The notes below the pieces were generated by a model. That model had not been told where the DNA came from and made no database searches. It was given only the letters and a program-made list of their open reading frames with translations. Below are positions 1-5,881 of a stretch of DNA of 5,881 bases, piece by piece. The DNA comes from an uncultured Erysipelotrichaceae bacterium (GTDB taxonomy: Bacteria; Bacillota_I; Bacilli_A; Erysipelotrichales; Coprobacillaceae): NCBI GenBank assembly GCA_947573745.1, contig CANPGX010000070.1, positions 1 through 5,881 on the forward strand, read 5' to 3'. The number at the start of each line of letters is the position of its first letter. Position 1 is the first letter of the stretch. A program made the translations under genes and the position numbers.

Positions 1-460
1 TAGCATTGGCTAAACGATAAACACTATTTTCTACCTCAGCCAATTTCACTGTCAACTCTTTAACATGAGAAAAGCATCGGTAAGCATAGTCTACTTTTGA
101 GTTTGCTCTTTCAAAACCATACCCTAATCGCAAAGGTTGCTTTTCATAATCAACAGTAGGCAATTCCACACCCATAACACTTCGATAATGTACAGAAAGC
201 CCTTCATCGATGGGTACAGCCTCAACAATATCTGTAATGACCCCTAATGAAATATTGGCTTCCTGTAAAGCAAAATAAGCCTTACGATAAGATTCTGAAA
301 TTTCATCACGAATCAACTTGACATCATCTAGAAGTGTCATCATCTCTTTAATCAATACATTTCTTTTTTTATCAAGAAGATCATATCCTAAATTCGCTAA
401 ATCTAAAGATTTTTTAGTTGCAATAAGATTACCTTTAGTAGGAAACACTTGATTAGCCAG
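1..460 (-). CDS. ntpD: V-type ATPase subunit D (central rotor shaft), partial, CTG start
   Basis: This is the rotor shaft subunit, a long antiparallel coiled coil inside the A3B3 head that pairs with F and couples ATP turnover to ring rotation. Translating the minus strand from 460 gives 153 open codons to the window edge. They begin (M)ANQVFPTKGNLIATKKSLD, followed by the basic stretch LLDKKRNVLIKEMM, which is the conserved N-terminal helix of the family. The usual length is about 200-215 residues, so roughly 50-60 C-terminal residues lie beyond the left edge. The frame opens just after an in-frame TAA at 485-487 and has no ATG, GTG or TTG before the family N-terminus. CTG at 458-460 has a GGGGA site 7 nt upstream and gives the expected MANQ start. 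The next possible start, GTG at 446-448, would remove four residues and lies too far from that site. It begins 2 nt after the B stop. Identity is secure from sequence and context; the exact start codon is inferred. Confidence 0.93.
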   Translation of the reverse strand, partial: MANQVFPTKGNLIATKKSLDLANLGYDLLDKKRNVLIKEMMTLLDDVKLIRDEISESYRKAYFALQEANISLGVITDIVEAVPIDEGLSVHYRSVMGVELPTVDYEKQPLRLGYGFERANSKVDYAYRCFSHVKELTVKLAEVENSVYRLANA

Positions 461-462
461 GA

Positions 463-1902
463 TTAAGTCCCCAGCTGAAGTTCCTTAATGATCATTTCAT
501 CTTGTATATTAAAGCTTTCAATAGCTTTTTCATGATCATAATGTTGATCGATGACTTCATTATCAATACGATCTAATTCTGACTTAGGTAATACAGAAAG
601 TAAATTCCAACCTAAATCTAAGGTCTCTTCAATGCTTCTATTGGTATCAAAACCTTGATTAAGGAAATGTTTTTCAAACAACTCTCCAAATTCCATATAT
701 TTTTTATCTGTTGGAGATAACTCATCTTCACCAATAACAGATGTCAAAGAACGTACATCTTGAACATGAGCATAGCAAGCAAACAATTGGTTAGAAACAG
801 CTGAATGATCTTCTCTTGTAAATCCTTTTCCAATCCCATCTTTCATTAAACGACTTAATGATGGTAAAACCCCTACAGGAGGATAGATTCCCATAGAATG
901 AAGTTCTGAATCCAAAGTAATTTGCCCTTCTGTGATATAACCCGTTAAGTCAGGTACTGGATGCGTAATATCATTATTTGGCATGGTTAAGATAGGAATC
1001 TGTGTAACCGATCCTTTAGCACTTTGAATGATTCCAGCTCTTTCATATAAAGACGCTAAATCTGAATACAAATATCCTGGATATCCTTTACGACCAGGAA
1101 TTTCTCCTTTACTACTTGAAAATTCACGAAGTGCTTCACAATAAGATGTTACATCCGTGTAAATCACAAGAATATGCATATTGTGCTCATAAGCTAGATA
1201 TTCAGCTGCGGTTAAAGCACAACGTGGTGTCAAGATACGCTCAACGATAGGATCATTAGAAAGGTTTAAAAACATAACAACACGTTGCATAACGCCTGCT
1301 TCTTCAAAACTGCGTCTAAAATAGTCTGCAACATCATTCGTCACACCCATAGCTGCAAAAACAACACCGAAACCTTCCCCATTTTCTTCAGCTACTTTTG
1401 CTTGTTTAACAATTTGCACAGCTAACTGATTATGAGGCAACCCAGATCCAGAAAAAATAGGTAATTTCTGTCCTCTAATTAATGTCATCAAACAATCAAT
1501 AGAAGAAATTCCTGTATTGATATAATTACGAGGATAAACACGGCTTACTGGATTTAAAGGTTGTCCATTAATATCCATATTTTTATCAGCATAAACAGGT
1601 CCTAAACCATCAATAGGTCGTCCAGCACCCGAAAAAACACGACCTAAAATTTCCTTTGAAACAGGGAGTTCCATAGGATGACCTAAAAGTCTTGTTTTTG
1701 TATTAGCTAAAGACAAACCATTTGTTCCTTCAAAAACTTGAACAACAACACGTTCCCCTTCAATTTGAACAATACGTCCTAAACGTAAAGAACCATCATT
1801 TAACTCAATTTCTACCATTTCATCATAAGAGGCATTTTGAACATGATCCAAAACAACCAATGATCCATTGATATCATTTAATCCAACATATTGTAATGAC
1901 AT
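463..1902 (-). CDS. ntpB: V-type ATPase subunit B (non-catalytic head subunit)
   Basis: B alternates with A in the cytoplasmic A3B3 hexamer and completes each catalytic interface without hydrolysing ATP itself. The 479-residue protein has the N-terminal beta-barrel (about residues 1-75), then ILGRVFSGAGRPIDGLG (85-101). Where a catalytic subunit has a P-loop, it has FSGSGLPHN (150-158), lacking the GKT of Walker A as expected for B. LVIYTDVTSY (245-254) occupies the Walker B region, and PSLSRLM (347-353) carries R351, which aligns with the arginine finger that reaches into the A active site. The ATG at 1900-1902 has GGAGG 6 nt upstream, and the A stop TAG shares its last base with that site. 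The length is slightly above the usual 455-470 because of a C-terminal tail after about residue 455. The tail looks helical and polar, and its function is unknown. Lies between A and D. Confidence 0.97.
   Translation of the reverse strand: MSLQYVGLNDINGSLVVLDHVQNASYDEMVEIELNDGSLRLGRIVQIEGERVVVQVFEGTNGLSLANTKTRLLGHPMELPVSKEILGRVFSGAGRPIDGLGPVYADKNMDINGQPLNPVSRVYPRNYINTGISSIDCLMTLIRGQKLPIFSGSGLPHNQLAVQIVKQAKVAEENGEGFGVVFAAMGVTNDVADYFRRSFEEAGVMQRVVMFLNLSNDPIVERILTPRCALTAAEYLAYEHNMHILVIYTDVTSYCEALREFSSSKGEIPGRKGYPGYLYSDLASLYERAGIIQSAKGSVTQIPILTMPNNDITHPVPDLTGYITEGQITLDSELHSMGIYPPVGVLPSLSRLMKDGIGKGFTREDHSAVSNQLFACYAHVQDVRSLTSVIGEDELSPTDKKYMEFGELFEKHFLNQGFDTNRSIEETLDLGWNLLSVLPKSELDRIDNEVIDQHYDHEKAIESFNIQDEMIIKELQLGT
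468..472 (-). promoter_or_regulatory. Ribosome binding site of subunit D, inside the end of B
   Basis: GGGGA lies in the last codons of the B gene, with a 7-nt spacer to the CTG at 458-460. Its spacing is what favours CTG over the GTG at 446-448. It is weaker than the GGAGG sites in front of K, A and B. Confidence 0.6.
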
Positions 1903-1908
1903 GGTTTT

Positions 1909-1913
1909 CCTCC
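1909..1913 (-). promoter_or_regulatory. Ribosome binding site of subunit B, overlapping the A stop
   Basis: GGAGG with a 6-nt spacer to the ATG at 1900-1902. The TAG stop of the A gene (1913-1915) ends on the first G of this site, so ribosomes finishing A sit on the B start region. This suggests translational coupling of the equimolar A and B subunits (inference). Confidence 0.85.
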
Positions 1914-3664
1914 TATTCTATGTTCGCTATGATCGTATCGATTTCTTTGAAATAATCATCAAATAATTCAAGTTGATCATTAGGAATATCATATTTCATT
2001 TTTATTACTTTATCAAAAATCCCAGTTTCTAAAATAAGACGAATAGGTTTATTTAAAGCAACAACTTCTTTACAACGTTTATTGAGATATAAAATAACTT
2101 CCATCATTTTTGACTGTTTTTCAAGAGGGACATACGTATCATCTTTATGGAATGCATTCTGTTGTAAATAGCCAACACGAATCACTTTGGCAACTTCGAT
2201 TGTTAATTTCTGATCATCAGGTAAGACATCTGACCCCATCAATTTAACAATTTCCATTAATTTTGTCTCACTAGCAAGAATCGCAGAAATCTCTTGACGT
2301 TGTGCCATAAAATGAGGCCCTACATGTTTATTAAACCATCTCTCTAAATCTGGTGCATATTCTGAATAACTTTGATTCCAGTTAATGGCAAAATAATGTC
2401 TTGCATAAGCCAAGGCTTTATCTAGGGCCCAGAAGCAACGAACGAAACGTTTTGTATTTTGCGTTACTGGTTCAGAGAAATCACTTCCTTGCGGAGATAC
2501 CGCACCAATGATCGTGACAGATCCCTCACTACCATTTAAATTTTTCATATACCCGGCACGTTCATAGAATTGAGAAAGACGGCTAGGAAGATAAGCTGGG
2601 AATCCTTCTTCAGCTGGCATTTCTTCCAAACGTCCAGAAATTTCACGCAAAGCTTCGGCCCAACGAGAAGTAGAATCTGCCATAATCGCCACATGATAGC
2701 CCATATCACGATAATATTCAGCTAAAGTGACACCCGTATAAATACTTGCCTCTCTGGCTGCTACTGGCATGTTAGAAGTATTAGCAATTAAAACAGTACG
2801 ATCTGTTAAAGGGCGGTTAGACTTTGGATCAATCAATTCTCTAAACTCTTCCAAGACCTGTGTCATTTCGTTTCCACGTTCTCCACAACCAACATAAACA
2901 ATAATATCAGCGTCACACCATTTCGCAAGCTGATGTTGCGTCATGGTCTTACCTGTCCCAAATCCTCCTGGAATAGCAGCTGTCCCCCCCTTAGCAATAG
3001 GGAATAATGTATCAATGACACGTTGTCCCGTCACAAGGGGCATAGAAATAGGAAGACGTTTCGTCACCGGACGAGCGCTCTTAATAGGCCATTTTTGAAC
3101 TAATGTACAACGATGAAGTTTGCCTTTTTCATCTTCTACTTCAATGATCGTATCGTGAATGGTATAGGCACCATTTTCTACAACACGAACAACCGTTCCG
3201 TTTAAATATGGATGAATCATACATTTGTGTACAATTAAATCTGTCTCCGGACAAGTAGCATAGACATCCCCACCTTGTACCTTATCACCGACTTTAACAC
3301 ATACTGTGACATCCCATTTTTTTGTACCATCTAATGGATCTACAGCACTTCCTGTTGGGATAAAAGCACCCGAATCCTTAGCAATTTCTTCAAGTGGTCT
3401 TTCAATACCATCAAATATATTTCTTAATATACCAGGACCTAAAGTGACACTAATAGGACTTTGTGTTCCAAAAACAGGTTCTCCAGGTTTTAATCCTGTT
3501 GTTGTTTCGTAAACCTGAATCGTCGTGATATCTTTATTGACCGAAATAACTTCTCCAATCAAACGTTGATGTCCAACATAAACCATTTCAAGCATCGAAA
3601 ACTGTCGTGCATTTTTAACTGTGACAACAGGTCCATTGATTGAATAAATTTCACTTTGACTCAC
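1913..3664 (-). CDS. ntpA: V-type ATPase catalytic subunit A
   Basis: A is the ATP-binding and catalytic subunit of the A3B3 head. The 583-residue length matches the family (about 580-600). In order: the N-terminal beta-barrel with INGPVV (about 1-70), the 'bulge' insertion specific to A-type subunits (about 115-200), then the nucleotide-binding domain. Walker A is GGFGTGKT (233-240, with K239 and T240 on the phosphates and Mg). The catalytic glutamate is E262 in CGERGNEM, and Walker B is VAIMADSTSRW (325-335, D330). A helical C-terminal domain follows from about 440. The start is GTG at 3662-3664, with GGAGG 7 nt upstream. An ATG two bases earlier is out of frame and runs straight into TGA. 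The gap to E is 22 bp and to B 10 bp. A run of seven G lies just before the P-loop codons. All catalytic residues are present, so the enzyme should be active. The sequence alone does not say whether it runs as synthase or pump. Confidence 0.98.
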   Translation of the reverse strand: MSQSEIYSINGPVVTVKNARQFSMLEMVYVGHQRLIGEVISVNKDITTIQVYETTTGLKPGEPVFGTQSPISVTLGPGILRNIFDGIERPLEEIAKDSGAFIPTGSAVDPLDGTKKWDVTVCVKVGDKVQGGDVYATCPETDLIVHKCMIHPYLNGTVVRVVENGAYTIHDTIIEVEDEKGKLHRCTLVQKWPIKSARPVTKRLPISMPLVTGQRVIDTLFPIAKGGTAAIPGGFGTGKTMTQHQLAKWCDADIIVYVGCGERGNEMTQVLEEFRELIDPKSNRPLTDRTVLIANTSNMPVAAREASIYTGVTLAEYYRDMGYHVAIMADSTSRWAEALREISGRLEEMPAEEGFPAYLPSRLSQFYERAGYMKNLNGSEGSVTIIGAVSPQGSDFSEPVTQNTKRFVRCFWALDKALAYARHYFAINWNQSYSEYAPDLERWFNKHVGPHFMAQRQEISAILASETKLMEIVKLMGSDVLPDDQKLTIEVAKVIRVGYLQQNAFHKDDTYVPLEKQSKMMEVILYLNKRCKEVVALNKPIRLILETGIFDKVIKMKYDIPNDQLELFDDYFKEIDTIIANIE

Positions 3665-3671
3665 ATTTTCA

Positions 3672-3676
3672 CCTCC
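3672..3676 (-). promoter_or_regulatory. Ribosome binding site of subunit A (GTG start)
   Basis: GGAGG with a 7-nt spacer to the GTG at 3662-3664. The overlapping ATG at 3664-3666 is followed at once by TGA, so it cannot start a protein; the site supports the GTG that opens the long frame. Confidence 0.85.
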
Positions 3677-3686
3677 AAATGTAAGA

Positions 3687-4280
3687 TTATTGAATCGTTA
3701 GTCCAGAATTCTGGTTAAACCATTCTCTTTGATTTTTTAAAGCTGTATCTAAAGTTTCATCTAATACAAGCTGATTTTCTTGATTTTCAACTTTAAATCC
3801 ACCGATTTCTATAGTTGGATCCTCTTTAACTTCTAAATGCATACCATAAGCATTCACTAACTGATCTTTTAAATGCATATCTTGTAAGCGTAAAAACAAA
3901 ATAGAATGATCCAAATGATATGAAGATACTTCTTTTATTTTATTTTCCATAAAAGCAGGATAATCCTTACTTTGACTGAAAGTGACGAGCTTCTCTTTTG
4001 CTTTTTCAAAAATATCTTTGACATAGCCTTCACGAATCTCAATCAGTCGTCTCGTTCTTTCAGTATGGCTTGTTGCAATCTCATTGGCTGCTTCACTTGA
4101 AATTTCAGCTAATTCTTGTTTCCCTTGAACATCAGCATTACGCTTTGCCTCAACCTTCATTTGTTCATAAGCAACATCTTCTAGTACTTTAACATCATGG
4201 AGAATAGCTTCTTCTTCTTTTTTAGCCATCGATTCAATTTCTTCTTTCATGTATAGAAAGATTTCTTTCATATTTTGCAT
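3687..4280 (-). CDS. ntpE: V-type ATPase subunit E (peripheral stalk)
   Basis: E forms the peripheral stalk (with a G/H-type partner) that holds the A3B3 head still against the rotating shaft. The product is 197 residues, the usual size. The first ~100 residues are highly charged, rich in K, E and A and without proline, as for the stalk coiled coil (EIESMAKKEEEAILHDVK and onward). The C-terminal globular part shows the family features LIEIREGYVKDIFEKAKEKL, and IGGFKVE with a following LDETLDTAL. A longer reading from ATG 4284-4286 (199 aa) is possible, but the AGGAG at 4289-4293 would be only 2 nt from it. The ATG at 4278-4280 has the ideal 8-nt spacing and is preferred. It follows F, and its ribosome site overlaps the F stop codon. 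Its partner subunit is not in the window. Confidence 0.93.
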   Translation of the reverse strand: MQNMKEIFLYMKEEIESMAKKEEEAILHDVKVLEDVAYEQMKVEAKRNADVQGKQELAEISSEAANEIATSHTERTRRLIEIREGYVKDIFEKAKEKLVTFSQSKDYPAFMENKIKEVSSYHLDHSILFLRLQDMHLKDQLVNAYGMHLEVKEDPTIEIGGFKVENQENQLVLDETLDTALKNQREWFNQNSGLTIQ

Positions 4281-4288
4281 CGTCATCT

Positions 4289-4293
4289 CTCCT
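4289..4293 (-). promoter_or_regulatory. Ribosome binding site of subunit E, overlapping the F stop
   Basis: AGGAG begins inside the TAG stop of F (4292-4294). It lies 2 nt from the first ATG (4284-4286) and 8 nt from the second (4278-4280), which decides for the second. The overlap suggests that translation of F and E is coupled. Confidence 0.8.
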
Positions 4294-4600
4294 ATAACTT
4301 CACACCAATTGCTTCAGAAACATAGCGGTCAATGGTTTCACCAATCTTCGATTGACCATGACGATCAGGTATTTCTACAAGCAAAGGCTTCGTCTGTTTT
4401 AATTTCAACTCAGAAATAATATCAGGACACATTTCAATCAATTTAGTCGTTAAAAGAATAATGGCATATTGTTCATCTTTCATCTTACTTTCTAACATTT
4501 CTAGAAATTCACGACGTTCATGAACAACAACGCCTTCAATTCCCACTAATCTTAACCCCATCAATGTGTCTATGTTGTCACTGATCAAGAAAAATTTCAT
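4292..4600 (-). CDS. atpF: V-type ATPase subunit F (central stalk; NtpG in E. hirae naming)
   Basis: F is a small Rossmann-like subunit bound to the side of shaft D at the base of the head; the D-F pair is the central axle. The 102-residue length matches the family (about 100-110). It opens with MKFFLISDNIDTLMGLRLVGIEGVVV, which corresponds to the family's strand-loop-'GFRLAGI' pattern (residues 1-26). It continues with the buried strand YAIILLTTKLIE (about 45-56) and ends with PLLVEIPDRHG and the C-terminal helix closing in AIGVKL, all hallmarks of this subunit. The ATG at 4598-4600 has a GAGG 9 nt upstream, and the gap to K is 13 bp. The symbol is ambiguous across species: E. hirae calls it ntpG, while archaeal-style naming uses atpF. 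Identity is firm. Confidence 0.93.
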   Translation of the reverse strand: MKFFLISDNIDTLMGLRLVGIEGVVVHERREFLEMLESKMKDEQYAIILLTTKLIEMCPDIISELKLKQTKPLLVEIPDRHGQSKIGETIDRYVSEAIGVKL

Positions 4601-4609
4601 GATCTTTTT

Positions 4610-4613
4610 CCTC
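4610..4613 (-). promoter_or_regulatory. Ribosome binding site of subunit F
   Basis: GAGG within AAGAGGAA, 9 nt before the ATG at 4598-4600 and directly after the K stop codon (4614-4616). Confidence 0.7.
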
Positions 4614-5051
4614 TTATAATTTGTTGATAATTAAGATTGAAATTAATAAACCATAGATGGCAACCCCTTCTCCTAAGGCTACGAAAATCAATGATTTACC
4701 GAAGTTCTTTTCATTTTCAGAGAAAGCACCGATGGCAGCAGGTGCAGCAGCAGCTACGGCAAAACCAGCACCTAAAGCTGAACAACCCGTTGCTAGTGCG
4801 GCAGAAAGGAAACCTAACCCTTGTGCTAATGTTCCTGTAATACTAACTACTTCACTACCTTCAGCATGAACAGCGGTTCCACTGATATGATATAAGAAAA
4901 CGCCTAATACAACGGCAAAGAACCCACAAACATGTGTCATCAAACGTAACTTTGCTGATCTCACAGATACTTTTTGTGTAAATACCTTTAATAAAGGTAA
5001 AGAAAGAAGTGCAACAATTACTGCTGGTAAAATAATTTCTAATAAAGTCAT
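4614..5051 (-). CDS. ntpK: V-type ATPase subunit K (proteolipid of the rotor ring)
   Basis: K subunits form the membrane rotor ring that carries the coupling ion past subunit I. The product is 145 residues with four predicted membrane helices (about 5-22, 41-56, 76-108 and 119-142). The second hairpin is classic proteolipid: a Gly/Ala-rich helix (GCSALGAGFAVAAAA, 89-103), the polar cytoplasmic loop SENEKNFGK (111-119), then a helix with the ion-binding carboxylate E128 in VALGEGVAIYG. The first hairpin is divergent: no carboxylate, a basic cytoplasmic loop (K22, K27, R31, K34, R36), and a roughly 20-residue outer segment (57-76) that is long for the family. A start at TTG 5064-5066 would add five residues (MEDYN), but that TTG lies on the ribosome site itself. 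The ATG at 5049-5051 with GGAGG 8 nt upstream is right. One carboxylate per four helices, as in E. hirae NtpK. It lies between I and F. Confidence 0.93.
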   Translation of the reverse strand: MTLLEIILPAVIVALLSLPLLKVFTQKVSVRSAKLRLMTHVCGFFAVVLGVFLYHISGTAVHAEGSEVVSITGTLAQGLGFLSAALATGCSALGAGFAVAAAAPAAIGAFSENEKNFGKSLIFVALGEGVAIYGLLISILIINKL

Positions 5052-5059
5052 GTTATAAT

Positions 5060-5064
5060 CCTCC
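5060..5064 (-). promoter_or_regulatory. Ribosome binding site of subunit K
   Basis: GGAGG with an 8-nt spacer to the ATG at 5049-5051, located 2 nt after the I stop codon. It excludes the in-frame TTG (5064-5066), which overlaps the site. Confidence 0.85.
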
Positions 5065-5066
5065 AA

Positions 5067-5881
5067 TTAATCTTCTATAGTTTTAAATGCAACACCGTTT
5101 CCTTCATAATAACGGCTGAACATTTCATAAAATTCTAGACGTAGGACTTGAATACCTACAATTAAACCTTCTAGACACATTACAAAGATATTACCAATCA
5201 CTAGAACGATAAAATAGCCCATTGATCCATGACCAAACATATTCGCTAAAGTATAGACAACCATCATCATTCCAGCATGGCTTAAAATGAATCCACCAAC
5301 ACGAAGGTAAGACATCGTATTGGCAATAAATGTTAAGATAACTTCAAAGCATTCAAAGAAACTTTGCATAAAGAATCCCATAAAACCATCGGGGAACATC
5401 GCTTTCCCTTCCATCTTTAATTCCAAAGGCTCTTTAAAGAATATCAGTAAGATTGGGATGACAATACATATGATAACATACAATGTATTGGCAAAATGTA
5501 AGCCGGCTACCATATTTAATGCATATCCTAGAACGCCTGTATAGAATACTAATCCACTTAATCCATTTTGTGAAAACAAAGCTTCTGCTAAATGTTTCTG
5601 CTTAAAATTTTTGATCGTATTCATCAAAATCGTGACCATGATTAAGATAACACCAATGCCCACAGCGCCTAATAATAATGTCATGGTTGAATTTGAATCC
5701 ATAGGTGCAATAATTGGTTTCAAAATTTCTTCATCACCAAAAATAGACCCAAAAACAAATCCAAAGATAGCACTAGAAAATCCTAAACGTACACCCACTG
5801 CACCAAGTTGCATATGAAACTTTTTATAAGCAATATAGCCCACTAAAGATAATAGCAACCCTTGTCCAACATCACCGAACA
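5067..5881 (-). CDS. ntpI: V-type ATPase subunit I (a-type membrane stator), C-terminal part
   Basis: Subunit I is the membrane stator that holds the two ion half-channels against the K ring; its N-terminal cytoplasmic arm anchors the peripheral stalks. Only the last 270 residues are here; the frame is open to the right edge and the family is usually 600-680 long. The visible part opens with FGDVGQGL, the typical motif at the beginning of the membrane domain. It continues with FGFVFGSIFGDEE and several hydrophobic helices. NTMSYLRVGGFILSHA carries an Arg (codon 5301-5303) that aligns with the essential R735 of yeast Vph1. The C-terminal VLRLEFYEMFSRYYEGNG has an Arg at 5139-5141 matching Vph1 R799. 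Both are needed for ion transfer in that family. No start should be assigned inside the window: a TTG at 5856-5858 lies within the conserved motif region. Ends 15 bp before the ATG of K. Confidence 0.95.
   Translation of the reverse strand, partial: FGDVGQGLLLSLVGYIAYKKFHMQLGAVGVRLGFSSAIFGFVFGSIFGDEEILKPIIAPMDSNSTMTLLLGAVGIGVILIMVTILMNTIKNFKQKHLAEALFSQNGLSGLVFYTGVLGYALNMVAGLHFANTLYVIICIVIPILLIFFKEPLELKMEGKAMFPDGFMGFFMQSFFECFEVILTFIANTMSYLRVGGFILSHAGMMMVVYTLANMFGHGSMGYFIVLVIGNIFVMCLEGLIVGIQVLRLEFYEMFSRYYEGNGVAFKTIED

Noticed and set aside
364..370. A7 run (minus strand) in subunit D as a programmed frameshift site
   Set aside because: The run is GAT AAA AAA AGA, not in the phase of an A-AAA-AAG slippery heptamer, and the reading frame continues with conserved D sequence.
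3306..3512. Plus-strand open frame of 68 codons opposite subunit A
   Set aside because: It lies wholly within a firmly identified gene on the other strand, has no convincing ribosome site, and its protein resembles nothing recognisable.
3665..3686. Promoter or terminator in the E-A gap, the longest in the window
   Set aside because: Only 22 bp, holding the ribosome site of A; no inverted repeat or -35/-10 pair fits.
4637..4869. Two overlapping plus-strand open frames opposite subunit K
   Set aside because: They are by-products of the Gly/Ala-rich codons of K read in reverse; low-complexity A/P/Q/R products, overlapping each other.
5064..5066. TTG start giving a 150-residue K subunit
   Set aside because: The codon lies on the ribosome binding site; the ATG at 5049-5051 has correct spacing.
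5320..5817. Plus-strand open frames opposite subunit I
   Set aside because: Antisense to conserved membrane helices of I; their composition follows from the hydrophobic codons on the other strand.
1..5881. Mobile element, CRISPR, tRNA or toxin-type system
   Set aside because: No repeats, arrays, integrase-like frames or RNA-like folds are seen; practically every base belongs to the ATPase operon.

Overview
The window is a continuous stretch of one V/A-type (rotary, archaeal/vacuolar-like) ATPase operon, entirely on the minus strand. The base composition is AT-rich. The ribosome binding sites are strong GGAGG-type sites, and several stop codons overlap the next site. The protein variants (a 'GGFGTGKT' A subunit, a small four-helix K subunit, a D subunit starting 'xANQVFPTKGNL') also fit a low-GC Bacillota, perhaps an anaerobic gut lineage such as Erysipelotrichales or a relative. 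That placement is inference from sequence style and is not certain.

Transcription runs from right to left. The order is: C-terminal half of membrane subunit I (cut by the right edge, 5067-5881), proteolipid K (4614-5051), central-stalk-associated F (4292-4600), peripheral stalk E (3687-4280), catalytic A (1913-3664), non-catalytic B (463-1902), and central rotor shaft D (1-460, cut by the left edge). The gaps between genes are 2 to 22 bp, so there is no room for internal promoters or terminators and none is seen. The operon's promoter and terminator lie outside the window.

Together these genes encode the A3B3 catalytic head, the D-F central shaft, the E half of the peripheral stalks, and the ion-translocating membrane sector I + K-ring. 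The C subunit (d-type socket between shaft and ring) and the E partner (G/H-type, often encoded first) are not in the window. C is notably not between K and A, where the Enterococcus hirae ntp operon has it.

Reading the ribosome binding sites changes three starts: K begins at an inner ATG (145 aa), E begins at its second ATG (197 aa), and D has no ATG, GTG or TTG start at the expected place and appears to begin with CTG. I see no new biological system here. The points worth a second look are the CTG start of D, the gene order without C, the K subunit's unusual first hairpin and missing sodium-ligand glutamine, and a G7 run just upstream of the catalytic P-loop.
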